A stretch of DNA of 64,000 nucleotides. Source: Brevibacterium senegalense (GTDB taxonomy: Bacteria; Actinomycetota; Actinomycetes; Actinomycetales; Brevibacteriaceae). Of the stretch, positions 1 through 13,414 are shown in pieces. Under the pieces are notes generated by a model that did no database searches, was not told where the DNA came from, and saw only the letters and a list, made by a program, of their open reading frames with translations. The stretch is taken from positions 91,019-155,018 of the forward strand of contig NZ_HE978605.1 in NCBI RefSeq assembly GCF_000285835.1, given 5' to 3'. The position numbers and the translations under genes are program-made. Position 1 is the first letter of the stretch; each line of letters opens with the position of its first letter.

Positions 1-1052
<1,052 letters not shown>

Positions 1053-1109
1053 GTGAATCCTTCTCTGTTTCACGGTGATCGGAGATCACCGCATCATTCG
1101 TTCGGTGGG

Positions 1110-4592
<3,483 letters not shown>

Positions 4593-4834
4593 TGGGATCC
4601 TTCCGGGTGATACCTGATGTCTCCGGTTCGACCTGCCCGCCCGGTCCCGTCGTCGAGGTGCGCGACGTGCGCGCACAGGGTGTGACGAGGGGTTCGAGCT
4701 CCGTCCGGCCCACCGCTATATGAAGGCAACACGAAGGCAGAGCAATGCAAAGGACCAGACTACTCGCGTGTCGGCTTGCCCGCAAGCCCGTCGTGGTAGT
4801 ATCGCTCGCTCCCTGCGGATGAGAGCATGCGGGC
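4593..4834. promoter_or_regulatory. Divergent promoter region between rpoB and the MBL-fold gene
   Basis: This 242-bp gap holds the leader and promoter of rpoBC on the minus strand and of the hydrolase on the plus strand. A TATAGC box (minus, 4715-4720) is a possible rpoB -10 with a leader of about 115 nt. A TAGTAT box (plus, 4797-4802) is a possible -10 for the hydrolase. The -35 elements are not clear. No coding potential is apparent. Confidence 0.4.
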
Positions 4835-5617
4835 ATGCAGGTCTTCACTCTCGCATCCGACCCCGTCCGCCTCACATCCGTCCTGGTGGTCGGGTCGCGG
4901 CGCGCCCTGCTGGTCGACACCGGCGCCGGCCCCGACCAGGCGACCCGACTCCTGGCCGCCGTGCGGCAGATCACGGATCTGCCCCTGGCCATCGCGAACA
5001 CGCACGACCACTGGGACCACTTCTTCGGGAACCCCACCTTCGCTGAGGCCGGGGTCACCGGATTCCACGGCTCACCCGCCTTCGTCCGGGACTCCCCCGG
5101 CTCCGCGTGGCTGCAGCACGCGGAGGCCTCCGAGCACGCCTTCGACCTGCCCGGCCCGGAGGACCTGGCGGTCCCGATCGAACCGCTGGAGGACGGCGAC
5201 ACGCTGGAGCTGGGCGACGGCGAGGTCGTCGAGGCGCTCGTGGCGACCGGGCACACGGACACGGACCTGGTCCTGCGGGTGGGGCCGCTCCTGCTGGTGG
5301 GCGACCTCGTGGAGGAGGGCGCACCGCCCCAGGTGGGCCTCGACGCCTCGCCCGTCGCATGGGTGCGCACGCTCGAGCGCCTGGTGGAGGTCCCCGGCAT
5401 CACGCATGTCGTGCCCGGGCACGGGCGACCGGTCGACCTCGACTTCGTGCGGACCCAGCGCACGGACCTCGCCGCCTTCGCCGCCTCGGCGGACGCGGAC
5501 GATCCGGCCGTCCGCGCGGACCTGCCCGCACGGATGGCCACATCCCTCCTCGCCGCACCGGGCGCCCCGGTCGCCGGCACGGAGGTGCTGGGCGTGCGGG
5601 TGACCCGGATCCTCTGA
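4835..5617 (+). CDS. MBL-fold metallo-hydrolase
   Basis: 260-residue metallo-beta-lactamase-fold hydrolase. The metal-binding motif HxHxDH is seen as THDHWDHFFGN (residues about 56-66), followed by a histidine in ATGHTDTD and a late PGHGRPVD, the expected order of zinc ligands for this fold. It has no signal peptide, so it should be cytoplasmic. Family members include glyoxalase II-like, lactonase-like and RNA-processing enzymes; nothing here decides the substrate. It is divergent from rpoB and convergent with rplL, so probably a single transcription unit ending at the 5687-5726 hairpin. The ATG lacks a strong ribosome site. Confidence 0.85.
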   Translation: MQVFTLASDPVRLTSVLVVGSRRALLVDTGAGPDQATRLLAAVRQITDLPLAIANTHDHWDHFFGNPTFAEAGVTGFHGSPAFVRDSPGSAWLQHAEASEHAFDLPGPEDLAVPIEPLEDGDTLELGDGEVVEALVATGHTDTDLVLRVGPLLLVGDLVEEGAPPQVGLDASPVAWVRTLERLVEVPGITHVVPGHGRPVDLDFVRTQRTDLAAFAASADADDPAVRADLPARMATSLLAAPGAPVAGTEVLGVRVTRIL

Positions 5618-5686
5618 CCCGGCCCCGGCCTCGGCGACGGGGTGCGATGCGCACGGACGGGTGCGGGCGGCAGGGTTCTGAATGCA

Positions 5687-5726
5687 CGGAGCCCCCGTCA
5701 CCACCGAAGCGGTGACGGGGGCTCCG
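5687..5726. terminator. Bidirectional terminator hairpin
   Basis: Perfect 16-bp stem (5687-5702 with 5711-5726, sequence starting CGGAGCCCCCGTCACC) and an 8-nt loop, placed between the convergent MBL-fold gene and rplL. No long T run, as is usual in G+C-rich actinobacteria. Confidence 0.8.
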
Positions 5727-5780
5727 TCGTGAGAGAGCCGAGCGAGCGGTGCGGCGACCGCCCCGCTCACGCGGCGCGCA

Positions 5781-6170
5781 TCACTTGAGCGTGACGGTGG
5801 CGCCGGCGCCCTCCAGGGCCTCCTTGGCCTTCTCCGCAGCCTCCTTGGAGACGCCCTCCAGGACGGCCTTGGGAGCCGAGTCCACGAGGTCCTTGGCCTC
5901 CTTCAGGCCCAGCGAAGTCAGTCCACGGACCTCCTTGATGACCGGGACCTTCTTCTCGCCGGCCGACTCGAGGACGACGTCGAACTCCGTCTGCTCCTCA
6001 GCGGCCTCGGCACCGGCACCGCCGGCGGCCGGAGCGGCTGCGACGGCTGCGACCGGAGCCGCGGCCTCGACCTCGAAGGTCTCCTCGAACTTCTTGACGA
6101 AGTCGGACAGCTCGATGAGGGAGAGCTCCTTGAAAGCCTCGATGAGCTCTTCGGGGGTGAGCTTAGCCAT
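5781..6170 (-). CDS. rplL: 50S ribosomal protein L7/L12
   Basis: Stalk protein of the large ribosomal subunit that recruits translation GTPases; 129 residues, the normal length. The N-terminal dimerisation helices ([18 protein letters not shown]), the Ala/Gly-rich hinge (about residues 35-60) and the C-terminal domain ([19 protein letters not shown]) are all visible. The ATG at 6170 has GGAAGGA upstream; the open frame extends further but has no homologous extension. Second gene of rplJL, 69 bp after rplJ, so it should be controlled by the L10 leader. Confidence 0.97.
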   Translation of the reverse strand: MAKLTPEELIEAFKELSLIELSDFVKKFEETFEVEAAAPVAAVAAAPAAGGAGAEAAEEQTEFDVVLESAGEKKVPVIKEVRGLTSLGLKEAKDLVDSAPKAVLEGVSKEAAEKAKEALEGAGATVTLK

Positions 6171-6239
6171 GGTGGCTGTTCCTTCCATTCGCGACCGGAG
6201 GATGTGCACCGGTCAGTGGTGGTGTTCGGGGTGTCGGAC

Positions 6240-6782
6240 TCAGGCGTCGTCGGCCGGCGCCTCGTCGGCACCGCCGTTCTTCTCGCGCAGAGCGTCGACG
6301 GTTCGCACGGTCTTGACCAGCGGAGCGGTGAACAGGTAAGCGGCCTGGTACAGGCCTGCCTTGAGTGCACCGGCTGCCTTCGCAAGCAGCACCTCGCGGG
6401 ATTCCAGATCGGCGAGCTTGGTGATGTCCTCTGCCGTCAGCGCGGAGCCCTCGAGGACTCCGGCCTTGATGACGAGCTGAGGATTCGCCTTGGCGAAGTC
6501 ACGCAGCGCCTTCGCAGCCTCGGAGGGCTCGCCCTTGACGAACGCGATTGCCGTGGGTCCGGCAAGCTGTCCCTCGAAGGCGTCGATCCCTGCTTCCTTG
6601 GCAGCGATGGCGGTGAGAGTGTTCTTCACCACGGCGTAGGTGGCGTGCTCACCGAGTGACCTGCGCAGATCCTTCATCTGCGCAACGGTGAGCCCGCGGT
6701 ACTCGGTCAGCACGGCGGCGTTCGAGGACTCAAGCTCCTGCTTGATCTCTGCGACCGCGGCTGCCTTGTCGGGCCTCGCCAT
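6240..6782 (-). CDS. rplJ: 50S ribosomal protein L10
   Basis: Anchors L7/L12 dimers to 23S rRNA; 180 residues. It opens [18 protein letters not shown] and contains [13 protein letters not shown] and [10 protein letters not shown], typical of L10; the C-terminal helix that binds L7/L12 is followed by a short acidic tail. ATG at 6780-6782 with AAAGGA upstream. It is preceded by the L10 leader RNA and a strong promoter. In E. coli L10-L7/L12 represses its own operon through such a leader; the same is inferred here. Confidence 0.97.
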   Translation of the reverse strand: MARPDKAAAVAEIKQELESSNAAVLTEYRGLTVAQMKDLRRSLGEHATYAVVKNTLTAIAAKEAGIDAFEGQLAGPTAIAFVKGEPSEAAKALRDFAKANPQLVIKAGVLEGSALTAEDITKLADLESREVLLAKAAGALKAGLYQAAYLFTAPLVKTVRTVDALREKNGGADEAPADDA

Positions 6783-6985
6783 GGCATTCCTTTCGTTGAT
6801 GTCGGTGCCCCCGCCCCGAACAGGAAGAGCGCCCCACGACAGGCGCGGGACGCTCACAGTGAAAGGAATGCTGGGCATTCCGGGAGATCCTCGCCTGCGC
6901 GGGTCACCAGCGTCCTGCTGGGTCTTCGTCCGCGTCGCGTCCTCCTGACGGAGTCAGCGCCGCAGAGACCGACGGTCTTGGGCAA
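6783..6985 (-). ncRNA. Ribosomal protein L10 leader (autoregulatory 5' UTR)
   Basis: The roughly 200-nt leader between the promoter and rplJ contains, on the minus strand near 6965-6980, AAGACCGTCGGTCTCTGCGG, which resembles the conserved kink-turn segment of bacterial L10 leaders. Actinobacterial rplJ genes carry such leaders, where the L10-L7/L12 complex binds its own mRNA. The segment has no credible protein-coding frame. The exact secondary structure was not computed. Confidence 0.7.
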
Positions 6986-6991
6986 TGCATG

Positions 6992-7021
6992 ACTCTACGG
7001 TCATCCGCTGCCGGCTGTCAA
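6992..7021 (-). promoter_or_regulatory. Promoter of rplJL
   Basis: A perfect -35 TTGACA (7016-7021) and a -10 TAGAGT (6992-6997) are separated by 18 bp on the minus strand. It lies just upstream of the L10 leader and is the best consensus promoter in the window. Confidence 0.8.
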
Positions 7022-7052
7022 CGCGGCGACGACGGCCGTGGTGCGGCTCACG

Positions 7053-8213
7053 TCAGCGGTCTCGCAGCCGTCTGATGTTCTCGCGGACGACCGGGGTGTC
7101 GAGCTCGTCGCACCGATTGGGGTCGAAGCCGTCGCCCGGCGTGTGCCGTCCCGACCGGAGCCGGCGCACCCCGTTGATCGCCGCCGCGACGATGCCGAAC
7201 ACCAGGACGGCCGCCAGCGCGCCGATCCCCGCTCCGCGCAGCGCGTTGAGCAGCGGGTAGCCCAGGAGCACGGGTCCCGCGCCCTCCCCCGCTGCGGCGC
7301 CGGCCGCACCGTCCCCGGCCACGAGGATCGAGACGAGCATGCCCACGACCACCCCGAGCACGAGGCCCGCCACCGGCACCGCGATCGCGCCCAGGACGGA
7401 GCCGGTCGCGGCCCGCCCGCCTCCGCGCTGACCGACCGGTCCGGAGGCCGGCGGCTCCTGCACGGCACGTGCCAATTCCTCGCCCGCTCCTGCGAAGCCG
7501 CGCGCGTAGGCGGGCTCGGCATCCTCGACCGGGCGCACTCCGCTGCGGGTGCGGACTCGCAGCACGTCCGGGTCCCGGCCGTCCGCGAACGCCTCACGGC
7601 AGGCGGTGCACACGGGCGCATCCGACGCCGAGGCCGCAGTCCCCTCCTCGGTCACCGTCGCCTGGCCGTGGAACGGGTTGAGGGAGCAGAAGCGCGGCAG
7701 GGGTGAGTCTGCGGGATCGCTGCCCGTGCGCAGGTGCGACTCCCAGGCCCGCACGCGGGCCCGCAGCTGCGCCTCGAGGACAACGAGTGCGGCGGCCTCG
7801 ACGGGTGGGACCGCGTCCTCGACCTGCTGACGGGAGGGTGGCCGGGACCCGGCGGCGGCCTCGGCGGCTGTGCCCGGGGTGGTCCCCTGCGGCAGGCGAG
7901 CGCGCACGCGTTCGGCGAGGACCGCGAAGGCCTGGTCTGCCTCCAGCAGGGCGTGGGCGGCGGTGCGCCCGGCCTCTGTGGTCGCGGCGGCCGGGTCGAT
8001 GTCGCCCGCGGTTGCGTCCAGCAGCTCGGGGAGCCGGTCGGCGGCCTCCGGTGGGATGCGGGTTGCGGACCGGGCCTCCGCGGACCCGTCATGCGACCGC
8101 GCTGCCGGCTGGTCGCGACGCACCAGCGTCCAGGCGAGGGCCGAACCGCCCAGGAGGAACACACTCGCGGCGACGATGACGTCCGTGCCTCCTGGGGTGT
8201 GCGTCTCGAGCAT
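7053..8213 (-). CDS. Membrane protein with C-x5-H…C-x2-C site, no outside domain (family member 1)
   Basis: 386 residues, function unknown. One membrane helix near residues 12-31, then a cytoplasmic helical region, a putative metal site C176-x5-H182…C202-x2-C205 (CSLNPFHG, then VCTAC), then two C-terminal membrane segments (about 273-300 and 328-348). It is clearly related to the 10163-11944 protein: LETHTPGGTDV matches LETHEPGGADV, CSLNPFHGQA matches CALNPFHGQA, and GYPLLNALRGAG matches GYPLWNWLRGVG. It begins exactly where that protein's first membrane helix begins, so it is a form without the N-terminal outside domain. The ATG has a TAGGGT box six bases upstream, suggesting a leaderless transcript. 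It is divergent from the DedA gene. Confidence 0.75.
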   Translation of the reverse strand: MLETHTPGGTDVIVAASVFLLGGSALAWTLVRRDQPAARSHDGSAEARSATRIPPEAADRLPELLDATAGDIDPAAATTEAGRTAAHALLEADQAFAVLAERVRARLPQGTTPGTAAEAAAGSRPPSRQQVEDAVPPVEAAALVVLEAQLRARVRAWESHLRTGSDPADSPLPRFCSLNPFHGQATVTEEGTAASASDAPVCTACREAFADGRDPDVLRVRTRSGVRPVEDAEPAYARGFAGAGEELARAVQEPPASGPVGQRGGGRAATGSVLGAIAVPVAGLVLGVVVGMLVSILVAGDGAAGAAAGEGAGPVLLGYPLLNALRGAGIGALAAVLVFGIVAAAINGVRRLRSGRHTPGDGFDPNRCDELDTPVVRENIRRLRDR

Positions 8214-8257
8214 GCGCCCACCCTAGCGGGACGGGCCGGTGGCACTAGGCTGGTCCA
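8214..8257. promoter_or_regulatory. 44-bp divergent region with two leaderless promoters
   Basis: Minus strand: TAGGGT (8220-8225), six bases, then the ATG of the 7053-8213 gene. Plus strand: TAGGCT (8246-8251), six bases, then the GTG of the DedA gene. Both -10 boxes therefore place the transcription start at or next to the start codon, and there is no room for 5' leaders. Confidence 0.65.
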
Positions 8258-8860
8258 GTGCAGGATGTGCAGGAGTTCGTGCTGAGCCTCGTGGGTTCGC
8301 AGTGGCTGTACCCGGTGTTCGGTCTCGTCATCGCGGTGTCTGCCGCGATCCCGCCCGTCCCGTCCAGTGCGCTCATCGTGGCGCTGGGAGCCGTCAACGC
8401 GCATTCCGGGCGCCCCGCGCTCATCCTGCTCATCGTCGCGGGCACGGCCGGCTCCGTGCTGGGCGATCACGTCATGTACCTGATGGGCCGCGGCAGCCGC
8501 TTCACGCAGTGGCCGCTGTTGCGCTCCCCCGCCGCGCAGCGCCGCATCGAGAAGCTCGAGGCGAAGCTGGAGAGCGGCGGCCTGTACTTCGCCGTACTCG
8601 CCCGCTTCATCCCGCTGGGTCGCACTCTCATCGCCCTCGTGTCCGGCTCGACGCGCCTGGACCTCAAGGAGTGGCTGGCGCGGACGACCGGGGCGGGGAT
8701 GATCTGGACCGCCTACTCGCTGGCCTTCGGGTGGCTCACGGCGCACTGGATCCCGCTGCCGCTGTGGGCGTCCGTCGCGATCGCCGTGGGCGGATCGCTT
8801 CTGCTGGGCGCGATCATCTCCCGCGTCGCCGACCGGTTGGCCCTGGGCCCGCACGACTGA
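8258..8860 (+). CDS. DedA family membrane protein
   Basis: 200-residue integral membrane protein of the DedA/SNARE-associated family, whose members include flippases for undecaprenyl phosphate and related lipids. Seen: an N-terminal membrane helix (PVFGLVIAVSAAIPPVPSS), the mid-protein FIPLGRTLIALVSGSTRL that fits the family pattern with its conserved Arg and Gly, and C-terminal hydrophobic helices. Start is GTG at 8258-8260, six bases after a TAGGCT box. It sits between the family-member genes at 7053-8213 and 8874-10166, but on the opposite strand. The substrate cannot be told from the sequence. Confidence 0.88.
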   Translation: MQDVQEFVLSLVGSQWLYPVFGLVIAVSAAIPPVPSSALIVALGAVNAHSGRPALILLIVAGTAGSVLGDHVMYLMGRGSRFTQWPLLRSPAAQRRIEKLEAKLESGGLYFAVLARFIPLGRTLIALVSGSTRLDLKEWLARTTGAGMIWTAYSLAFGWLTAHWIPLPLWASVAIAVGGSLLLGAIISRVADRLALGPHD

Positions 8861-8873
8861 GCCGCGGTCCTGC

Positions 8874-10166
8874 TCAGGCGCCCGGCCCGCCCGCTCTCCC
8901 GACGAGCTCCACTCGGATCATCTCGACGAGGTCGCCGTCCTCTGCGCCGAAGCAGGTGCGGGACCACACCGTGTCCCGTTCGACGTACGGCCGGCCCCGG
9001 TCGTGGAGCCACGCGGGAGTCCGACCCGCGGTGAGGTCACGCTGGCAGGGCGCACAGACGGGCAGTGGCGGGGTGGTGCCGGCACCCGCCCCACGCGGCA
9101 GCCGTGCGCGCGCACTCGAGGCACCGTGGGTCGGATCGACCGTGCACAGCCGGGCGGCATCCGTCCGGGAGGCACCCCTGCGTCCGCCAGCAGCACCCGT
9201 GGGTCCTCCAGCGGCAGCGGACTCCGCGCGGTCCACCGCACCCCCCGCCTCCATCAGCAGGACGAGCGCACCCGCCAGATCCGCACGGGTCACGTCGTCG
9301 GCATCGACGAGGCGCCCCGCGAACGTGTACGCGTCCAGTCCACGCCGCACCTCGTCGACCTGCTCGGCGGGAAGTCCCCTCGAATCGAGCGCGCGCAGGC
9401 GGGCGGCGATTCCCAGCGTGTCCTCGATGAGCGCGGCCCGGATCCGGCTGCGCTGCATCTGCGCCGCGTCCAGCAGCAGGTCTGCGGGCATGCGGACGCG
9501 CGGGGGCAGCGCGAGCCGGGCCGCGCGACGCCTGGTCACCAGCCCGACGACGGCGAAGACCGCTGCGGCCACGACGATGCCGGCCAGCAGGACTCCCAGG
9601 ACCAGCTGGTCCGCGCTGAAGTCCGGCCCGCCCGGGGGCTCAGTGCTCTGACCGGTCGTTCCCTGACTGCTCGTGCCCTCCCCCATGCCCTCCGCACGGT
9701 CAGAGGTTCCCGCGTCCCGCGCCTCGCCATCGGCCACCGCGACGCCCGCGTCCTCGGCAAGGGCATCGAGCGCGGTCGAGACGAGCCGCACCCCCTCGTA
9801 GCCGGAGCCCGAGCCCTGCGTCGAGGCGATCGCCTCCCGCGCATCGTCCAGGGCCTCCGTACCGTCCTCGACGACGGCGCTGGAGACGCGACCGTGCGGG
9901 GACGCCACGAGATAGACCCCGTCCTCCCCCACCCGGTCGGCCAGAAGGTCGACGAGCTCGCTCCCGGACTCCTCGTTCAGCGCATCGTCCACGAGCACCA
10001 CATGCACCGGGTACGGCAGCGCCTGCGCCTTCTCCCGCAGCTGTGCCGCCGCCTCGTCCGGCACGCGCGCCTCCGCTGCCGCGGTCACGTGGACGGGGTC
10101 GCCCGCCAGCGACTGCGCGAGGGGGTCGGCGAGCGCTCCGAGGTCGTCCGCACCCGCTGCTGTCAC
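8874..10166 (-). CDS. Membrane protein with outside domain and C-x5-H…C-x2-C site (family member 2)
   Basis: 430 residues, function unknown. Residues 1-150 form an alpha/beta domain (PVHVVLVDDAL…GEDGVYLVASPHGRVSS) that resembles the TPM fold by eye. A Gly/Ser/Thr linker leads to one membrane helix (about 187-211) followed by TRRR, which places the C-terminal half in the cytoplasm and the first domain outside, although no signal peptide is visible. The C-terminal half has C341-x5-H347 (CTVDPTHG) and C371-x2-C374 (VCAPC), then GRPYVERDTVW. Start GTG overlaps the stop of 10163-11944 by 4 bp (GTGA), so the two are co-translated. Closest relative in the window is the 25531-26964 protein. Confidence 0.75.
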   Translation of the reverse strand: MTAAGADDLGALADPLAQSLAGDPVHVTAAAEARVPDEAAAQLREKAQALPYPVHVVLVDDALNEESGSELVDLLADRVGEDGVYLVASPHGRVSSAVVEDGTEALDDAREAIASTQGSGSGYEGVRLVSTALDALAEDAGVAVADGEARDAGTSDRAEGMGEGTSSQGTTGQSTEPPGGPDFSADQLVLGVLLAGIVVAAAVFAVVGLVTRRRAARLALPPRVRMPADLLLDAAQMQRSRIRAALIEDTLGIAARLRALDSRGLPAEQVDEVRRGLDAYTFAGRLVDADDVTRADLAGALVLLMEAGGAVDRAESAAAGGPTGAAGGRRGASRTDAARLCTVDPTHGASSARARLPRGAGAGTTPPLPVCAPCQRDLTAGRTPAWLHDRGRPYVERDTVWSRTCFGAEDGDLVEMIRVELVGRAGGPGA

Positions 10167-11944
10167 GGCTCCTCCCGCTGGAGGAGAGTGCGAGAACGAG
10201 ACTGATCCGTGTGACCGTCATCGGAGGCATCGTCCGACCTCATGGTGCGCACGAAGCCGACGACGATGAGTCCCAGAACGGCGAGGACCACCGCGAAGAG
10301 GCTGCCGAAACCCACACCGCGCAGCCAGTTCCACAGCGGATAGCCCCACACCGTGGGGCCCGTCTCCGCGGCGCGCTCAGCCTGCTCCTGCAGCGTGTAG
10401 AACTCCTGCCCCTCGAGGCCCGCGAAGAGGATCGCCAGGGCACCGCCCACCACGGCTGCTCCCAGCAGGACGAGCAGCGGGATCCCCCGGATCGTCAGAA
10501 TCCCACGCGCCGCCGAGGGAACGTCGGTGCGCGATCCCACAGGGTCAGAGAGGGGCGGTCGGACGCAGGCCTGCGCCAGCGGTGCGAGGGCGCCGAACAT
10601 GCTGCGCGCGTACCCGTCGTCGACCTCGACGTACGGGCGCACTCGCCTGCCCGCCCGCACCCGCAGGACGTCCGGCGGCTCGTCCCACCCCGTCGCCTCC
10701 CGGCACTCCGCGCACACCGGCACCTGGATCGCGGCGTCCCGTCCCGCCACCGTCGCCGTGACGACCGAGCCTCCGTGGACGGCAGCCTGCCCATGGAAGG
10801 GGTTCAGCGCGCAGTGCTGCGGAGGACCCGCACCGTCCACCGCGGCCCCGGACCGCACATGGGTCTCCCATGTCCGCACGCGATCGTCCAGCTGCGCGTC
10901 GAGGACCAGGAGCGCGGCCACTTCAACTGGAGGGAGGACCGGATCGACGACCTCGGACGACCACCCCACGGCCTCGCAGGGTGCACCATCCGTGTCGCGA
11001 GAGCTGCCGTCAGACGTATGAGGTCCATCGTCCGGCTCGAGAGCGTCGCCGTCCGGACGGAGTCGCCCGTGGATGCGATCGCGCAGAGTCCGGTGCGCAT
11101 CGATGTCCTCCACCAGTGCGGCCGCGTGGTCCAGCGCCTGCTCCGACCGCGCCTGCTGCGGATCAATGGCAGGGAACGTGCGATCCAGCAGCAGGGGCAT
11201 ACGGTCGAGAACTTCCGGTGGGACGGGCGTGGGGGTGCGCGCAGCCAGTGCAGCCCGCTCGCGCTCCTCCGACAGCGTCGCGCGCCGACCGAAGAACCAG
11301 ACGAGCCCCACCCCGCCCACAGCGGCGACCGTCATCGCGGTGAGCACGTCCGCGCCCCCGGGCTCGTGCGTCTCCAGGTACTGCGTGATGTCCCCGCGCT
11401 CGCGCCCGGTGCCCGCGTAGACACGGGGGTCCGGGCGGTCTGCCGCGCCCAGCTGCGCGGCGCCCTGCAGTGCCGCGAGCTCGAGCGCCGGCGCGGGGTC
11501 GACGCGGAAGTCATCGTGGTAGCGGTCCGGCCACCGTCCGGAGTTCCCCACATCGTCGCTCACGCCGTCCGTGCCCACGACGAGGATGATCGGCACCGTC
11601 GCCATCCCGTACGCCTCGAAGAGGCTGAGGACGAGCGGGAAGGAGACCTCGGCCAGCCGCACCGCGATCTCCTGGAGCACTGCCCGCTCGTCCTCGAGCG
11701 GCAGGTCCTCCCCCAGCAGGGGCGCATCCGGATCGGTCACGACGGCCAGGCAGGTGACGCCGTCGGTCTGCGCCTCCGCTGCCGCGAGCCCCTCCTGCGC
11801 CCGTGCGACGAAGTCAGGACCCACCGCCTGCGACCTGATGGCCAGCGCGATGCCGTCCGTGCGCAGTGCCTCGCCGTGCTCATCGAGGAACCGCTGCGCG
11901 AGTCCGCCCGTGTCCGAGGCCCCGGTCGGCTGATCACTCGTCAT
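10163..11944 (-). CDS. Membrane protein with outside domain and C-x5-H…C-x2-C site (family member 3)
   Basis: 593 residues, function unknown. The N-terminal domain (about 1-195) contains hydrophobic beta-like strands (VTCLAVVTDP, VPIILVVGTDGV). A membrane helix follows at about 200-219, then a cytoplasmic domain with C378-x5-H384 (CALNPFHG), C411-x2-C414 (VCAEC) and RPYVEVDDGY, then two more membrane helices (about 486-508 and 546-566). No signal peptide is visible. First gene of a two-gene unit with 8874-10166. A TAGGAT box stands seven bases before the ATG, implying a leaderless mRNA. Sequence blocks are shared with the 7053-8213 protein throughout the membrane and cytoplasmic parts. Confidence 0.75.
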   Translation of the reverse strand: MTSDQPTGASDTGGLAQRFLDEHGEALRTDGIALAIRSQAVGPDFVARAQEGLAAAEAQTDGVTCLAVVTDPDAPLLGEDLPLEDERAVLQEIAVRLAEVSFPLVLSLFEAYGMATVPIILVVGTDGVSDDVGNSGRWPDRYHDDFRVDPAPALELAALQGAAQLGAADRPDPRVYAGTGRERGDITQYLETHEPGGADVLTAMTVAAVGGVGLVWFFGRRATLSEERERAALAARTPTPVPPEVLDRMPLLLDRTFPAIDPQQARSEQALDHAAALVEDIDAHRTLRDRIHGRLRPDGDALEPDDGPHTSDGSSRDTDGAPCEAVGWSSEVVDPVLPPVEVAALLVLDAQLDDRVRTWETHVRSGAAVDGAGPPQHCALNPFHGQAAVHGGSVVTATVAGRDAAIQVPVCAECREATGWDEPPDVLRVRAGRRVRPYVEVDDGYARSMFGALAPLAQACVRPPLSDPVGSRTDVPSAARGILTIRGIPLLVLLGAAVVGGALAILFAGLEGQEFYTLQEQAERAAETGPTVWGYPLWNWLRGVGFGSLFAVVLAVLGLIVVGFVRTMRSDDASDDGHTDQSRSRTLLQREEP

Positions 11945-11951
11945 GCGTCCG

Positions 11952-11957
11952 ATCCTA
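11952..11957 (-). promoter_or_regulatory. -10 box of a leaderless promoter
   Basis: TAGGAT on the minus strand, followed by CGGACGC (7 nt) and the ATG at 11942-11944. Confidence 0.6.
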
Positions 11958-11982
11958 GTGCGCGGGGAAGCGAGCTCCGGGA

Positions 11983-12028
11983 ACGCCGAAGGGCGGGAGC
12001 CCCCGTGGGGTCTCCCGCCCTTCGGCGT
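11983..12028 (-). terminator. Terminator of rplK-rplA
   Basis: A 17-bp stem (11983-11999 with 12012-12028; arm ACGCCGAAGGGCGGGAG) and a 12-nt loop lie 17 bp after the rplA stop. Confidence 0.8.
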
Positions 12029-12044
12029 GCGATGCGCAGTGCGA

Positions 12045-12740
12045 TCAGGCGCGCAGCGTGCCCGCGTCCACCGGAACGCCCGGACCGTTCGTCGTCGACA
12101 GCGTCGCCTTCGAGATGTAGCGGCCCTTCGAGGAGGACGGCTTGAGGCGGTTGACCTCATCGATCGCGGCCTTGAAGTTCTCCTCCAGCTGCTGCTGCGA
12201 GAACGACGACTTGCCGATGATGAAGTGCAGGTTCGAGTGCTTGTCGACGCGGAACTCGATCTTGCCGCCCTTGATGTCCGTGACAGCCTTCGCCACGTCC
12301 ATCGTGACCGTTCCGGTCTTGGGGTTGGGCATGAGGCCACGGGGACCCAGGACCTTGCCCAGGCGACCCACCTTGCCCATCATGTCCGGGGTCGCGACAG
12401 CCGCGTCGAAGTCGGTGAAGCCACCGGCCACCTTCTCCAGCAGGTCATCGGAACCGACGAAGTCGGCACCTGCTTCGCGGGCTGCCTCCGCACGGTCACC
12501 CGCGGCGAAGACGAGGACCTTGGCCGTCTTGCCGGTGCCGTGGGGCAGGTTGACGGTGCCGCGCACCATCTGGTCGGCCTTGCGGGGATCGACACCCAGG
12601 CGCAGGGCGACCTCGACAGTGCCGTCGAACTTCGACACCGAGGTCTCCTTGGCCAGGGCGATCGCCTGTGCCGGTTCGTACTGCGTATCCGCAGCGATCT
12701 TCTCTGCGGCGGCCTGGTAGGCCTTCGAGCGCTTTGCCAT
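12045..12740 (-). CDS. rplA: 50S ribosomal protein L1
   Basis: Binds 23S rRNA at the L1 stalk and in many bacteria represses its own operon; 231 residues, normal. It opens [15 protein letters not shown] and contains the signature [23 protein letters not shown] with GGAGAAGAAG upstream. Second gene of rplK-rplA, 71 bp after rplK, and ends just before a strong terminator. Confidence 0.97.
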   Translation of the reverse strand: MAKRSKAYQAAAEKIAADTQYEPAQAIALAKETSVSKFDGTVEVALRLGVDPRKADQMVRGTVNLPHGTGKTAKVLVFAAGDRAEAAREAGADFVGSDDLLEKVAGGFTDFDAAVATPDMMGKVGRLGKVLGPRGLMPNPKTGTVTMDVAKAVTDIKGGKIEFRVDKHSNLHFIIGKSSFSQQQLEENFKAAIDEVNRLKPSSSKGRYISKATLSTTNGPGVPVDAGTLRA

Positions 12741-12811
12741 CTGCTTCTTCTCCTAGCAGTCGTGGTGCGGGTCGCGCGGACCCTGCCACAGTGGTGTGGG
12801 ACCCGGGGGTC

Positions 12812-13243
12812 TCAGATGTCGGTGGTGATGCCCATCGACCGGGCGGTGCCCGCGACGATCTTGGACGCCGCGTCGACGTCGTTGGCATTCAGGTCGGCCA
12901 TCTTCTGCTCTGCGATCTCGCGCACCTGGTCGGCGGAGAGGTGCCCCACCTTGTCCGTGTGCGGGGTCGCCGAGCCGGACTTGACGCCCGCGGCCTTCTT
13001 GATGAGCTCCGCAGCCGGCGGAGTCTTCGTGATGAACGTGAACGAACGGTCCTCGTAGACGGTGATCTCGACGGGGATGACGTTGCCACGCTGGGATTCT
13101 GTCGCGGCGTTGTACGCCTTGCAGAACTCCATGATGTTGACGCCGTGCTGACCAAGCGCGGGGCCGATCGGGGGTGCCGGGTTAGCGGCTCCCGCCTGGA
13201 TCTGCAGCTTGATCAGACCGGCGACCTTCTTCTTGGGAGGCAT
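12812..13243 (-). CDS. rplK: 50S ribosomal protein L11
   Basis: Part of the GTPase-associated centre of the ribosome and the thiostrepton site; 143 residues, normal. Contains the N-terminal [19 protein letters not shown], with the proline-rich segment contacted by thiazole antibiotics intact, and the C-terminal rRNA-binding domain. ATG with GAGTAAGGA upstream. Its leader contains a stem-loop (13272-13292). Confidence 0.97.
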   Translation of the reverse strand: MPPKKKVAGLIKLQIQAGAANPAPPIGPALGQHGVNIMEFCKAYNAATESQRGNVIPVEITVYEDRSFTFITKTPPAAELIKKAAGVKSGSATPHTDKVGHLSADQVREIAEQKMADLNANDVDAASKIVAGTARSMGITTDI

Positions 13244-13271
13244 GTTCGGTCCTTACTCTTCTCGTCCAGCA

Positions 13272-13292
13272 CCCGTGCGACGCTCGCACGGG
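13272..13292 (-). promoter_or_regulatory. Stem-loop in the rplK leader
   Basis: Nine-bp perfect stem (CCCGTGCGA with TCGCACGGG) and a 3-nt loop, 29 bp upstream of rplK. It is a possible L1 autoregulation target or leader element; which one is inference. A weak AATACT box on the minus strand (13340-13345) may be the promoter. Confidence 0.4.
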
Positions 13293-13414
13293 CGGGGTCC
13301 GACCGTCCCCTCCGATGCGGGGCGCAGTCAAACTCCACCAGTATTCCACGACCGAACGCCCGGAGGCGAATCCCTGTGGGGAAGCGCACACCGGACGTCC
13401 TGATCGATGCGTGT

